Of a DNA stretch of 64,000 bases, positions 45,986-58,101 are shown in pieces; position 1 is the stretch's first letter; each line of letters opens with the position of its first letter. The translations under genes were made by a program, and so were the position numbers. The stretch spans positions 3,627,375 to 3,691,374 of the forward strand of contig NC_091752.1 in the NCBI RefSeq assembly GCF_043380555.1, written 5' to 3'. Under the pieces are notes generated by a model. That model worked only from the letters and a program-made list of their open reading frames with translations. It searched no databases and was not told where the DNA came from. The DNA comes from Nothobranchius furzeri (lineage: Eukaryota > Chordata > Actinopteri > Cyprinodontiformes > Nothobranchiidae).

Positions 45986-47287
45986 GTGAGTAAACGACGA
46001 GCTTCTGTAATTGCGCCCACTTCTCCAGTAAAATTCTGCGGTTTTCTGATTGTTCGGCTTGTAAATTGAGACGTTTGTCTGATGGTGTGAAAAATGCCCC
46101 CCAAGTCTCGTCGAGGATGAACATTTTTCACACGTGTGTTGCGTCAGAAGAACACATTGTTGTAGTTCAGACATGTAAAGTGGAAAGTGAAGCGAGCTTG
46201 AGGGGTTTATGGGGGGAGGCTGCGCTGGGAGAGGGGTGCACCCCTCCCCCAGTTACCCCAGTTGGGGGGGGATAACTGAAAATGCGCGTGCATGCTTAGA
46301 GAGTAACATCTTAGGATTTCGTGTGGTATTCTTCTGTGGAAAGCATCCCGGCTCCCATTCCAACACCCATCTCTCTTCTGCATCTTCTGGGCGCAGTTTG
46401 AATAAAAGTTGTCTCCCAGCTGCCCGATTCACGCAAACTACATCTGTATAAACGTGATGTGACGTTTTTGAAGCCTCCCTGAAGTTCACAAAGCCAGCTA
46501 CAAAAGCCAGACGAGATCCACACGGATGATTCCTCCCAAGTTTGCATAAGGAATGCTCTTATCCTGCCAGAGATCGGGCTCATTAAGTCACCGCTCATCA
46601 TGTCAAAACCGAGTCAGTTTTATCTGATTACCACAAATTGTGTTTGCCTGACTCTTCAGCACAGCTACAGCAGTCCAAGTGGCTGAATCGATTCCTTCAA
46701 GTTGCAGCAGCACCCCACCCACCCCCACCACACACACACTTATCCATGAGTCTCCTGATGGTGCCCATTTTGGGATGAATGTGTTCTGTGTGCAGGCAGC
46801 AGGGGAGTCGGGGCTGCTGTGGGTTTATGTTTATATATGAGATGTTTGAATAAAACCAAGCCAGGCTCTGTGAGGACGGCATGTTTTAGACCGTCAGAAT
46901 TTGCAACTTTGTTCTCCACATGAAGCCGGCCACACCAAACACTGTTTTAGGGGCTTTGGAGGAATGTTTCAGCTAGATTGGGGTATTGGTCAAATATTTA
47001 CTTGTATTTTTTTATATGCAAAATAAACTCTGAAGTGGGTCTGGGAGATGGGGTTTGTAAAGTTAGTTGAGGATGTAGAAGATGGAACCAAATAGAGAGA
47101 TGACTGGCTGTGGTGACGTTTGAAGGGAAAAGTCCAAAGAGGAAGAGGACTCTAGTAGAGCTGGGGTATTACCTCAGCTCTGTTTTGCTACATAATCTGA
47201 AGCTTGTGCGGTAACTATATTTATTACTGTATATCCTTGTCTTCTGTTTATATATGCTCAAATAATCGATGCACCAAAATGAATAAA
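45986..47287. other. Likely intron, no exon seen
   Basis: CpG content falls off after about 46300. Open frames such as 46601-46311 (minus) and 46209-46451 (plus) show no family resemblance and overlap each other. Confidence 0.35.
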
Positions 47288-47609
47288 TGGCCTCAAAAAT
47301 TAGCATATTGTGATAAAGTTCATTATTGTCTGTAATGTACTGATAAACATTAGACTTTCATATATATTAGATTCATTACACACAACTGAAGTAGTTCGAG
47401 CCTTTTATTGTTTCTAATATTGATGATTTTGGCATACAGCTCATGAAAACCCTAAATTCCTATCTCAAAAATTAGCATATCATGAAAAGGTTCTCTAAAC
47501 GAGCTATTAACCTAATCATCTGAATCAACTAATTAACTCTAAACACCTGCAAAAGATTCCTGAGGCTTTTAAAAACTCCCAGCCTGGTTCATTACTCAGA
47601 ACCGCAATC

Positions 47610-48615
47610 ATGGGTAAGACTGCCGACCTGACTGCTGTCCAGAAGGCCATCATTGACACCCTCAAGCAAGAGGGTAAGACACAGAAAGAAGTTTCTGAAC
47701 GAATAGGCTGTAACCCTGAGTGCTGTATCAAGGCACCTCAGTGGGAAGTCTGTGGGAAGGAAAAAGTGTGGCAGAAAACGCTGCACAACGAGAAGAGGTG
47801 ACCGTACCCTGAGGAAGATTGTGGAGAAGGACCGATTCCAGACCTTGGGGGACCTGCAGAAGCAGTGGACTGAGTCTGGAGTAGAAACATCCAGAGCCAC
47901 CGTGTACAGGCGTGTGCAGGAAATGGGCTACAGGTGCCGCATTCCCCAGGTCAAGCCACTTTTATACCAGAAACAGCGGCAGAAGCGCCTGACCTGGGCT
48001 ACAGAGAAGCAGCACTGGACTGTTGCTCAGTGGTCCAAAGTACTTTTTTCAGATGAAAGCAAATTTTGCATGTCCTTCGGAAATCAAGGTGCCAGAGTCT
48101 GGAGGAAGACTGGGCAGAGGGAAATGCCAACATGCCTGAAGTCCAGTGTCAAGTACCCACAGTCAGTGATGGTCTGGGGTGCCATGCCAGCTGCTGGTGT
48201 TGGTCCACTGTGTTTTATCAAGGGCAGGGTCAATGCAGCTAGCTATCAGGAGATGTTGGAGCACTTCATGCTTCCATCTGCTGAAAAGCTTTATGGAGAT
48301 GAAGATTTCATTTTTCAGCACGACCTGGCACCTGCTCACAGTGCCAACACCACTGGTAAATGGTTTACTGACCATGGTATTACTGTGCTCAACTGGCCTG
48401 CCAACTCTCCTGACCTGAACCCCGTAGAGAACCTGTGGGATGTTGTGAAGAGAAAGTTGAGAGACGCAAGACCCAACACTCTGGATGAGCTTAAGGCCGC
48501 TATCGAAGCATCCTGGGCCTCCATAACACCTCAGCAGTACCACAGGCTGATTGCCTCCATGCCACGCCGCACTGAAGCAGTCATTTCTGCTAAAGGATTC
48601 CCGACCAAGTATTGA
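47610..48615 (+). pseudogene. Tc1 transposase with a single frameshift
   Basis: Start MGKTADLTAVQKAIIDTLKQ at 47610 opens the paired-type DNA-binding domain (EGKTQKEVSERIGC). Between about 47709 and 47735 the frame changes by one base; from there SGKSVGRKKCGRKR and the rest run open to TGA at 48613-48615. The catalytic DDE residues are present: VLFSDESKF, IFQHDLAPAH, and NSPDLNPVENLWDVVK with 34 residues between the last D and E. Apart from the frameshift the protein looks complete (about 335 residues), so this is a recently inactivated copy. Confidence 0.88.
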
Positions 48616-48819
48616 GTGCATAACTGAACATAATTAGACTTATTTTGTATTAAAAACACTTTTCTTTTATTGGTCGGATGAAATATGCTAATTTATTGAG
48701 ATAGAAATTCTTGGTTTTCATGAGCTGTACGCCACAATCATCAATATTAGAGACAATAAAAGGCTTGAACTACTTCAGTTGTGTGTAATGAATCTAATAA
48801 ATATGAAAGTCTAATGTTT

Positions 48820-49150
48820 AAATGATAAAATGGTAAATGACCCGCACTTGTTTAGCGCCTCTCAGCGTAAGGACTCCAAAGCTCTTTACACTGCAGTGTA
48901 TCATTCATCCATTCACACACTCATTCACACACTGGTGGGGATGAGCTACGATGTAGCCACAGCTGCCCTGGGGCACACTGACAGAGGCGAGGCTGCCGAG
49001 CACAGGCGCCACCGGTCCTTCCGACCACCACCAGCAGGCAAGATGGGTTAAGTGTCTTGCCCAAGGACACAACAGCAGAATTCTCTGTCCGGAGCCGGGA
49101 TCGAACCTGCAACCTTCCGATTACTGGACAACCCGCTCAACCTGTTGTAA
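48820..49150 (-). mobile_element. SINE inserted in the Tc1 right inverted repeat
   Basis: Same family as 36733-37073. The tRNA-like head is on the minus strand near 49135-49085 with B box GGTTCGATCCC. The Tc1 inverted repeat breaks off after TCTAATGTTT (48810-48819) and resumes at AATGAACTTTATCACAATAT (about 49149); compared with the left repeat about 20 bp of Tc1 sequence are missing at the site. Confidence 0.75.
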
Positions 49151-49669
49151 TGAACTTTATCACAATATGGTAATTTTTTGAGAAGGACCTGTATTTGGGT
49201 TGATCAAGGACTCAGCATCACACAGTTTTGCATTGCATTCTGGGATGTGACGACATATTGCTGGCCTTACGAGTGACAACAAACCGTAAACATGAACAGT
49301 ATGATGTAGATAAGGAGCAGGTTTGGGAGAAAGGAAGTTTTAAGGAACATGTTAAAATTCCCTAAAGGATGCAGAACATACAGGGATACATGAAATAGGG
49401 AAGCCAAGGACCAGTTTATGTACAAAATCAGTATTTTCAACGGTTTGGTTCCATGTGAAAGACCCAAGAGTGGAGCACCTACAACAACTTGTTACCGCCG
49501 CAGTTCTGCATCTTTTCCATCTTCAGTTCAGTTCACTTTATTTCAAACATATACATTCACCAACATTTCATAAAATCATTCCACGCAATTGTTTGAAAAT
49601 CTTGTTTCCATTTGCTTATCGGTTTCAGAGGGTGAGGGAGTGATAAAGCAGTTGTGTCAAAAAATGGGA

Positions 49670-50130
49670 ATTAATATTGGCCCAGAAGATATTGATATGT
49701 TCAGAAATAGCTAACATCGGCCAATACTGGTGATGTACCGCTGTGAAAGTTTTGGGCTGATACCGATATCCGAAATTAAGATCATTGTTATGGCCGATAC
49801 CGATAAATTGACATTAATGCTTGTAAAATCAGCTTTTTTTGTGTAAAATTAAAATGATTCAAGCTGAGTTTATATTATTATGTACACACAACACACACAT
49901 TTACACTTCTGAGATGATCACATTCTCTGTTCACATGACTAAATAATTAAATATCACCCCCCCCCCCCCCCCCAACCCTCTGAAACAGATAAACAAATGA
50001 AGGCAAGATGAAAGAAATATCCGTTGTAAATATTAGCCCGGTTTTATTTATCGAACCGATGTTAAAAGAGAAAAAAGACCAACACTGGCCGATACCGATG
50101 ATAATGATGCTGATATGTCATCTATTCACA
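49670..50130. mobile_element. Decayed hAT-like repeat with C-run
   Basis: Contains units such as GGGCTGATACCGATATCC and GGCCGATACCGATA, in one direction near 49755-49810 and again near 50085-50110, as seen in several hAT MITEs here. A 17-base C homopolymer lies at 49957-49973. Ends and target duplication could not be fixed. Confidence 0.45.
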
Positions 50131-51459
50131 TTCCCGTGTGTAAGATACGTTACGGCGTACAAGTATTGAACGCCATTTAAAAAGCGATTATCATGCAACA
50201 CCTTTATTTCCTCGTTGTGCTGTTACTGTCTCCCCGCGTATTTTGCAGATGGAAGGTTTTACGTTTCAACATCCAGCTTCTTAACCCAAACCAGGTCCTT
50301 AGGACTGTTGCTGCATCGGTTTTCTGTACAAGCACCTTCTCCTCCACCCTCTCCAGACTTCCAGTTGTTGCTAAGCTTTTGACCAAAGCAGGTGCAACTT
50401 GATGACTTCTTCAAACGTTGCGTTACTGTTGAGTCAAAATCTCTACCATTGGCCAAGTTTATATAAATTCTACTATAAAGCGAAAACACCGCCCACTACT
50501 GCTCCGTACACTTTGCTCTCTGCTTTTCTGTTCTGGTTTCTATTTGTAGCAGATGTGGCGGCTCTGATGGACCTTTATGCTGTTAAAGTCCATCAGCATG
50601 ACTCTCCCTCCCTTCAGAACCTTTTGCCTCCATCCCCCACTGTTCTCTCGCCGTGTTTAAATGTTTTCCGGCGTAAACTATCTCAGACCTGAAAAATGAA
50701 TGAAGAACGACGACTTTCTATGACGCCTAGATAAAGAAAGGTATTTACCTATCATCCTTGTGCAGTGTCACCTGTCACAATCAAACCGCTGTGTTATCGG
50801 ATTAATAAAGGATTTGTTGTTCAGTCAAAGAATGAAGGGTGTTTTGTTTGTAGCTTTCAGGATGTCGAGATCCTTCAGGTGCCTTCTAAACCTCACAATC
50901 GACCAGTGGTTAGTGGTATTTAAAACGTTCTCATAGAGTATCAGAACAGAACATTAGGACTTTCTTTCCAGGATGTTTTGCAGGCATGCACACCTGCTGC
51001 AGCTTTATTTAAAAATCCATACGCTTGGCTCCTGTTAATGCTGCTCTACCTGTAGGCCATTTGGCTGCGCGCTCGTCTTTGAATTTTTTGAAAGCTCAAG
51101 TTGACATGAGAAGAAGGGATTAGAGCTAAACAAACTGCAGATTGTGTGGCGTTGTGTTGGATTTGTCTGTGTCCTGTCACTCAGGTTACAGCAGTAATGT
51201 TGATGCACCTGCAGTTTAAAATGTAAGGTAATAATTGGCTTTTATCGGGAAGGGTTTGCTTTTGAAGCATATTAATGGAAGGAGACAGCATGATACTTTT
51301 TTAATGTTTTCTGTAGATCATTTTAGGGATAGGGAAGTGGAAAAATGGGTTTTTAAAGTTTGGTGGAGGACGAATAATGCAACGTATGGAGGTGAAACGG
51401 GAAAATGATAATCTGGTGCAAAAGTCCATTTATTTCAGCTTAGACTGAGAGACCATCTA
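50131..51459. other. No gene seen
   Basis: Overlapping open frames on both strands near 50193-50692 have no recognisable domain; nothing else stands out. Confidence 0.35.
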
Positions 51460-51687
51460 AAGCAGGGGTATTAATTTCCGGGCCTGGAGGGCCGGTGTCC
51501 ATCGTGTTTTAGTTTAACCCTGTTTCAACTCACCTGCTGACTGATTTCAGTCAGCAGGTGATTAACAGGCTTCTGCAGAGCCTGATGAGCTGCTGCCCAG
51601 GTGGTTCAACCACTGAATCTAGCGTGTTGGAGCAGAGAAACCAATAAAATGTGCTGAGTACCGGCCCTCCAGAATAGCCCTGATCTA
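51460..51687. mobile_element. Short inverted-end MITE (family C, copy 2)
   Basis: Reverse orientation relative to the copy at 31602-31830. Ends include GGGCCTGGAGGGCCGG and CCGGCCCTCCAG. It shares the AACACGCTAGATTCA-like and CATCGTGTTTTAGT-like stretches with the other copy. Confidence 0.6.
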
Positions 51688-51759
51688 TATTCTCCGGAAC
51701 CATTTGCACATGTTCTGGATTCATTAGCCGATCAGAGTGTGACACGTGGAGTCTAGAAT

Positions 51760-52251
51760 CAGGGTATCCGCGGGTCCTTAAAAAGTCTTAAAGTCTTAAA
51801 TTTGCTTTTCCAAATTTAAGGCCTCAAAAATCCTTAAAAATGACAAATAATCCTTTAATACAGTTTCCAAAGGTCTTAAATGACCAAAGACCCAATAAAC
51901 TAGATTGTTTTATTTCTATAAAATTTTTGTGAATATCTCATTACCGTTGAGCATTTTTTGTGAACGATATTGGCGTAAGCGGAACCGTACACATTCAGTT
52001 GGTTGTGAAAGGGGACTTTTTTTAGATGAGCACATTAGCTGGTTAAGCTAGTGGGAGCTTGCGCCATGGGGAAGTGCAAGTTTAATGGTAACTGGATGGT
52101 TAATCCTACGTTCGCGACGTGGTTAGCACCGGTTCCAGGCAATAGCTGGAAATTATAGCTTAAATTTTATTTTTAAAAATGGCTTAAATTTTGTCTAAGT
52201 GGCCTTAAAAAAAGTCTTAAATTTGGCTCCCTTAAACCTGCAGATACCATG
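51760..52251 (+). mobile_element. Short DNA element with 6-bp target duplication (family B, copy 2)
   Basis: TAGAAT at 51754-51759 and 52252-52257. Ends CAGGGTATCCGCGGGT and ACCTGCAGATACCATG. Close to the copy at 29080-29591 throughout, including AAGCGGAACCGTACACATTC. Confidence 0.8.
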
Positions 52252-52257
52252 TAGAAT

Positions 52258-53861
52258 ACTGAACCTGGGGTTTTCATCAGCTGTACGCCATGACCGTCAC
52301 AGTCATAACAAATAAAGGCTTGGAGTATCTGGCTTTGCATGGGACAAGTATATCATATTAGTTTTTGACACAAAACAAAAAATACCTAAATGGCATCAAC
52401 AGTATTATCAGGCTGAAGTGGTGAAAGTTTTTATATTTATTTTTGTCCAGTGGGAACGAGTCTTGAGCTTGTGTTTCCCCGCTGTCCATAAACCTTATTC
52501 AGGATCTTAATCTAATACTCCAGATTGAATCATGAGTTGGGACATCTCTACTGACGTCATCCAAACCAGTTTGAGGACAGCTTAAAGGCACGAGGTCTAA
52601 AAAGCACGAACCACACATTTTAAAATGTTTTATGGCTAAGATTAAAAACAAATTGTTCAAATGTCGAAAATTGGGTTATTTTGATGATTTTTATCACCAG
52701 TGATGATTCCTCTTGTGCCGTCTGAGATCCTATCCTCATCTCTGTTTGAAGACCATGCCGTTTATTTTGATTGTCCCAAGTCTACTGAACATAAAAACTT
52801 GTAAGTAAACCATTAAACCCTTCTCCGTTTGGTATTTAGAAAGTTTTTGTTTCTGATCAAGTTGTACGATGATGCTGCTCGCATGGTTTCTGCTCTTTAG
52901 ATACACTCTACTACAGTTGTTGTGGGGTTGTAGGAGGGCTTCTCAAGGTCTTGTGTGGCTCCAGTTTCTGGTCATTCATCAGGCGATGTTTATTCAGCTT
53001 AAGTTGAAGCTTTTGAACTTCAGTCATCTTTTTTTTCCACCTCTCTGTATGACGTTTACGCTCACACCGTTGGGTAGGTTTCTTCTCCCATGGGAGGATC
53101 TCCCTGCTCTGTTTCAGAGTTATTACTGGGTCTGTGTCATGGTTGGAAAAGTATACCCTCATATTGATGATAACTCTGCTAACGTTGTTAGCATTTCTTC
53201 ATCAGTAAAACACTAGCATGTAGCGTTTAGCAACCCAAAGCAGAAGCTTGTTAAGTGACCTTCGTAGTTATAAATGTAGGTGCACAAATACAATTTAAAA
53301 CCTGTGTCTATATGATTGTGGCGTCTCGAATGTGGCCTAGAAAACCCTGTCTACATTGTTGATCCTTATCCTTGCTGGTTCCTTCAGCGATGGCTTAAAT
53401 ATGCTGTAAAGAACACTAATGTGGCTGTGACCCGGAAGTGATTCAGCTGGCTAAAAAGTCAGAAAATGTCAAACCAGGGCTCCGTGGCAAATGGCCTATT
53501 GGTTGCAACTCGGAGAGAAATTGCCAGTATCTTCAAAACTTCATAAAGTTTGCTTCCTCTCTACTTTGCTGCTTCTTTTTAAAGGTGTGGTTGACTGAAA
53601 AGTAATTTATAAATGTTTAATCGGTTACTCTGAGTTTTTCATGCAGGCAGAACATGAAATTAGTCTCCTACACCTATCTCCTGCATTAGCTTCTGATGGA
53701 AACTAGGTTGTAAAAGTCTAGGATGTGAAAATCCTCACGGATTTATGTCACACTGAAATAGCATTCACGGTCTCACCAGTCATGACAGAGAACAGGGAAG
53801 GCTGTTGTTGGTTTAATGTCTGGTTCTCAGTCGCGGATGTCTCAGCTAGTTTAAGCTAATC
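52258..53861. other. No gene seen
   Basis: The frame at 52869-53216 (plus) and the lysine-rich frame at 53162-52911 (minus) overlap; neither has a domain I recognise. The minus frame could be a decayed transposon piece. Confidence 0.3.
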
Positions 53862-54136
53862 CAGGGTTTCCCCCAGCGCTTTATAAGCCTGGCAGTCCGC
53901 CAGGCTTTCCTTGGCCACCCGCCAGGCTAAGCGTCATGCCCCGCCCCCCCTCCCCAACCGTGTCCGCTTACACGAACGGCGCGACGAAACTAGTGCCCTC
54001 CATCAGCTGATACTGGTGAGAAATGGCAGCGGAATGTGTGCAACACCCCCACCCCGCTCTCACGGTGGAGCGCTGCGGGACCCCCCCCGGACGGGCAAAG
54101 CCGCCAGGCTAAACTCCTTTTCTGGAGGAAACCCTG
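53862..54136. mobile_element. Short hAT-like MITE
   Basis: Ends CAGGGTTTCCCCCAG and CTGGAGGAAACCCTG, flanked by TAATC on both sides (53857-53861, 54137-54141). The interior carries GCCTGGCAGTCCGCCAGGCT and a matching CCGCCAGGCTAA block. 275 bp. Confidence 0.75.
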
Positions 54137-54141
54137 TAATC

Positions 54142-55477
54142 ATTAGCATTTGCAACTTCACCACACAGCAGAACTCCTCCAGGCTTGTGTTGTTTGTAGA
54201 GATAAGACATCCAGTGGTCGCGTTGCTGTTATCCAATCCTGGGCGAGATGTCCAAATATCAGGAAATAAAACTCCAAATTCTGCCGTCTGAAGCTCAACT
54301 GTGATGTCACAGACATGGTCTTCTGAGCCAGGGGTTTGTGGGCTATTTTGTGCCCTGAGTACTGCCTGCAAGGCATTCATTCCTTCTAGAAACCACTGCA
54401 AATGTATTGATTAAACGAGTAATCTACTCCTTTAAAGATAAAATTAAAGTTGTTGACGCTATTTAAAAAAAAAAGTTCTTCTCTGTGTTTTTATGGACTC
54501 ATCTTGAAGTTATGGCTCAGTGGTTGCCAAAAACAACCCTGTCATTAGCCCGAGGGGAAGATTACAAAGAAAAATAAATAAAATGACTTATAAGAGGTTG
54601 TCAGCTAATATTGCTCTTACATTAAACCTTTGGTATGTATGTGGGTTGAATGTACCTACTGATCCACGCAGCCCCCGATTGCTGTTTGATCAACAAAACC
54701 AAATAAATGAAGAAATACAAGAACCAGGAATGACTCCATGTAAATGATGATTACAGCATGTAATGACCCATGTACCCAAACCCATGCATGGGAATGATGG
54801 AGTGCATTCATACTGGCTCATATGTTTGTGATTTAGCTGCCTCTGCTGTTGGACCTTGTGGTTTTGATTGTAGAGCTGTCTTTTGTAGTTTGTCTGTTGG
54901 CCCTTGTGGTTGCCAGCCTCATCCTGAAAGATCTGTTGTTTATTGGCTTTGTGCCTCCGGAGCTCCGTGTCCTGTCTGGGCTGGAGGAGTGGTTAGGATG
55001 CACCCAGTACTGTGTTTTGTTGAGCTTGGCTTTTTCTCCCTCCTTTTTGGTGTTTCCAATTATTTGCTGCCACGCATCCGTAGGATAGCATGCAAGAGCT
55101 GCTTTGTTATTTAGCAGATATCCTTCCAACCAAGTATTAATTTAAAGAAAAGCAACACACAGGCCTGGCTAAGTGCTACCATTGGCCCGTTTTAGAAGAC
55201 ACACAATCCCGGCAAGTCGGTGTAATACTGCCGCCTCAGTGTGTCTTATGAACAGACGGCAGCACGACGATGCAGGAACTTTGCGGCATTCGTTCCACCA
55301 TGCTTGGTAGTAATATTGCTGCAACACCAGACTTGTGGCGCAACAGAGGAACGTGTCGCAATCACTTGGGGAGTTACTGCCAAACTCCGGCCAGTAACTG
55401 TATTGAAAATGAAAGTAAACACGGATCGTAAGTTTCGCTTTTGTAAACAGAATCAGCTGGGATGACAAACTGGAGCA
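54142..55477. other. No gene supported; one hydrophobic frame
   Basis: A plus-strand frame at 54849-55088 has two hydrophobic runs (LSFVVCLLALVVASLIL) but no splice context or homology I recognise. It may be a piece of an unclassified retroelement. Confidence 0.25.
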
Positions 55478-55485
55478 ATGCAGAG

Positions 55486-55869
55486 TAGAGGTCGGCCGAT
55501 AGATCCATTTTTTCCTATATCGGCCATTGGCTGAAATTATTAAGATGATTAAGAAAGAAAAGTCAGGCACCTGTGTGGCCAATTGCTGCCACTACTAGAC
55601 TGAAGAAAAGGACCCAAAGGACCCCAACACACCGTTTCTTTTAATGTTTTTAGTTAGTTTATATTTGAGGTTCAATAAATATTAAAATGTTTATTGTTTT
55701 ATTTAATTCATATTTCACACAGTGAGTATACAGTTGACTTTCACAATCCACGTGCTGCTAAAACAGTTATAGATCAGCCTTAATAATCGACTTTAGATAT
55801 CGGCAGCAAAATACGTTAAAATTCGGTGTCTGCATCTGCCTTAAACAAACCCATATCAGTCGGCCTCTA
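55486..55869. mobile_element. hAT-type MITE, perfect 8-bp target duplication
   Basis: ATGCAGAG at 55478-55485 and 55870-55877. Ends TAGAGGTCGGCCGATA and TATCAGTCGGCCTCTA. 384 bp, non-coding. Confidence 0.88.
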
Positions 55870-56618
55870 ATGCAGAGCTCCAGGTGCTTCTCTCCGTTCG
55901 AGCTGGAGCTCAGATCACCAGAGAATGCACGGCGACTGTGGAGGACAGACGTCTTTAGGAGCGGCTTGTTAAAAAAAAGTAGAGTGTGGCTTCGATTGTA
56001 ACAAAAAGCAAGTTATATCCAAGAAAATGGAAGTCTGTAGCAGCGCAGAGGCCGCCCCATACCCCTTTTACACAGCATGTGTAGTCTTTTCTTAAAAGGA
56101 CACGATTGTACCAAATCACCGCCACAGTCTGAGCACTTACAAATGACCTAAGGCTCCCTGATGCTGGCTCAGCGTTGCGGCAGATTGGCGGCATTGTTTT
56201 CTAAAAGAGGCTATTGGGTTAAGTTGACTTCCGATCTCAGTTCTTCACTACGCTAACTCAGCGTGTTGATCAGTGAACCTTCATGTCAGACATTTCATAA
56301 TTGGAGACTTTTAGCGTTCTTTTCTTTGAATTGCTTTACTTTATAATTTTGAAGTTTTTACTGCACCCGGGTCACAAATGGCTAAGAGAATCTGTAGTGC
56401 ATCCTCAAAACACCAGGTTAGATCCAGGGAACCACTTCCCCATGGGAATAATTTTATTCCTAGTTGCATCAACTCGATTTATTATTCCAAATTAGGTAAA
56501 AGTTTCTTTGTCAAATCTTTAAGATCTCTAAAAGAGTCAGTGTTCTTACTATGAGTATAGGGTTGTCACGGTAACCGGTGTAGCGGTAAACCTCGGTAAA
56601 ATAGTTCACGATAATAAC

Positions 56619-57032
56619 CAGGGATGTGTATTTTTGAAATTCTGGCGATACGATACATATCACAATACAGGGGAGACGATACGATATATCAAGATATATT
56701 GCGATACATTCAGTCAGACGTTACAAGCAATTTTTTTTACTGAATTTATTGTAAGAATGTTCAACAGTCCAAACTGATACGTAACATGTTTAACATGAGG
56801 TATCTGAACCATGATGGAGGGATTTGCATTTCAATGGTGGAAACAAAACCTGTTGCACACTGCTGCCAAGTAGCGGGCGGCGATTGAATTTCACAAAACG
56901 AAAAGAAAATACACAAATGTTTGCATGTAAATTCTTTCAAGAATTAGATACACGGCTTTTGAATATGTATGTAATAATCGCAGGAAAAAATATCACGATA
57001 TATTGCCATATCAATATTTTCTTACATCCCTA
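56619..57032 (+). mobile_element. hAT-type MITE nested inside a hAT element
   Basis: Copy of the family at 19404-19895, about 80 bp shorter (one internal CGATAT-rich unit is missing). Bounded by ATAATAAC at 56611-56618 and 57033-57040, a perfect 8-bp duplication lying inside the larger element. Confidence 0.88.
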
Positions 57033-57202
57033 ATAATAACCGTCTTGTTTTTGAAAAAAAAAATTATCTCGGTGGGTTACCGTGGCTGCGGTGTAGGCGC
57101 GGTGACCCTTACCAGCCACCGTATCATCTGCTGAAGTTGCCGGCGGCACATGCGCACTTTGTTGTTTACAACCAAAACTTTCTTCAAGCTAAAGCTGAAA
57201 TA

Positions 57203-57440
57203 ATGGCCAAAGGAGGAGACGACAGCACTCAGGACATTTATTATCCCTCAAAGAAGACAAAATGGGAAGTACGGGCATATTTTGGATATCTGAAGAATGC
57301 CGAGGGACAGCTGATAGAAGACGGCTATCCTGTTTGCAGCACGTGCAGAAAAAGTGTCTGTGAAAGGCAGCAACGCTTCAAATCTCATGACACATCTGCG
57401 TGACCATCACCCACAACTCTACAGTCAACGCAAGGCAAGC
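57203..57440 (+). pseudogene. BED zinc-finger fragment of a hAT transposase, second copy
   Basis: Reads MAKGGDDSTQDIYYPSKKT and continues to the stop ending at 57403, with GYPVCSTCRKSV cysteines; the histidine part (SNLMTHL, DHHPQLY) is again one frame over, as in the copy at 23405. Confidence 0.75.
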
Positions 57441-58101
57441 TAACGTTAGCTAAAATGCGTGATCCGAGGATTTGGGTTGAGGGAGAATGCAACGAGTCGC
57501 TATATAAAGCAGCCGCAGCGCCGCTACCTGCATATAAACCGTGTCGCGGACACCGCCATGTTGAAATGACGCTATGCATTACGGGGCTCCCAGGGACAGA
57601 TAAGAGTTGGTCTCTCTCCGAGAATAATTATGAATTTAACAACGATTACTGCCTGATGACATTTTCCCACATCTGCAAAGCTCACTGGAAGGACACAAAC
57701 CGAGGACAATATTTTCCTGATATAGGGTTTATTACTCAAGTGAGGGTAAAAAAGTATCTGATTACAAGGCTACTTGAGTACTGAGTATCATCTGATCTAA
57801 TATTTTTAAAATGATGACATCAAACAGACAAAACATAAGAAGTTATGGGCAAATATTGGTATTTTAAAGACTAAAGGGGAAAAATGTAAACAAATAAACA
57901 ACATAATTACAAAATAACACATTTTAGGCTAAATTTAGACACAAACTGAGGACAATATGTTCCTGATATACAGGGTTTATGTAGTTGTCTGAAAATGTAA
58001 CACGTTTAAAAAAATACCGCGATAATACCGAAAACCGTGATAATTTTGGTCACAATAACCGTGAGGTTAAATTTTCACACCATGACAACCCTATACGAGT
58101 A

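Larger units (their letters stand above)
47288..49191 (+). mobile_element. Tc1-type DNA transposon with long inverted repeats
   Basis: Left and right inverted repeats of about 210 bp, each bearing the direct-repeat motif AAAATTAGCATAT twice (about 47296 and 47466 on the left; reversed near 48685 and 49165 on the right), the IR/DR layout of fish Tc1 elements. The right end is CTCAAAAAATTACC-like before CAGGTCCTTCT reversed, next to TA at 49192-49193. The left outer end is degraded. A SINE interrupts the right inverted repeat. Confidence 0.9.
56558..58093 (+). mobile_element. Non-autonomous hAT element with BED-finger remnant, second copy
   Basis: Same family as 23179-24298. Flanks TATGAGTA (56550-56557) and TACGAGTA (58094-58101), one mismatch. 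Ends TAGGGTTGTCACGG and CATGACAACCCTA. Longer than the first copy because another MITE (56619-57032) is inserted near its left end. Confidence 0.88.

Noticed and set aside
49670..50130. Full-length hAT element
   Set aside because: Internal motifs fit, but the ends and a target duplication could not be found, so it is listed only as a decayed repeat.
52911..53216. Opposed open frames, one lysine-rich
   Set aside because: No family signature; could be chance in a low-stop region.
54849..55088. Hydrophobic frame that could be a small membrane protein
   Set aside because: Unsupported by splice sites or homology; overlapping frames on both strands are equally open.
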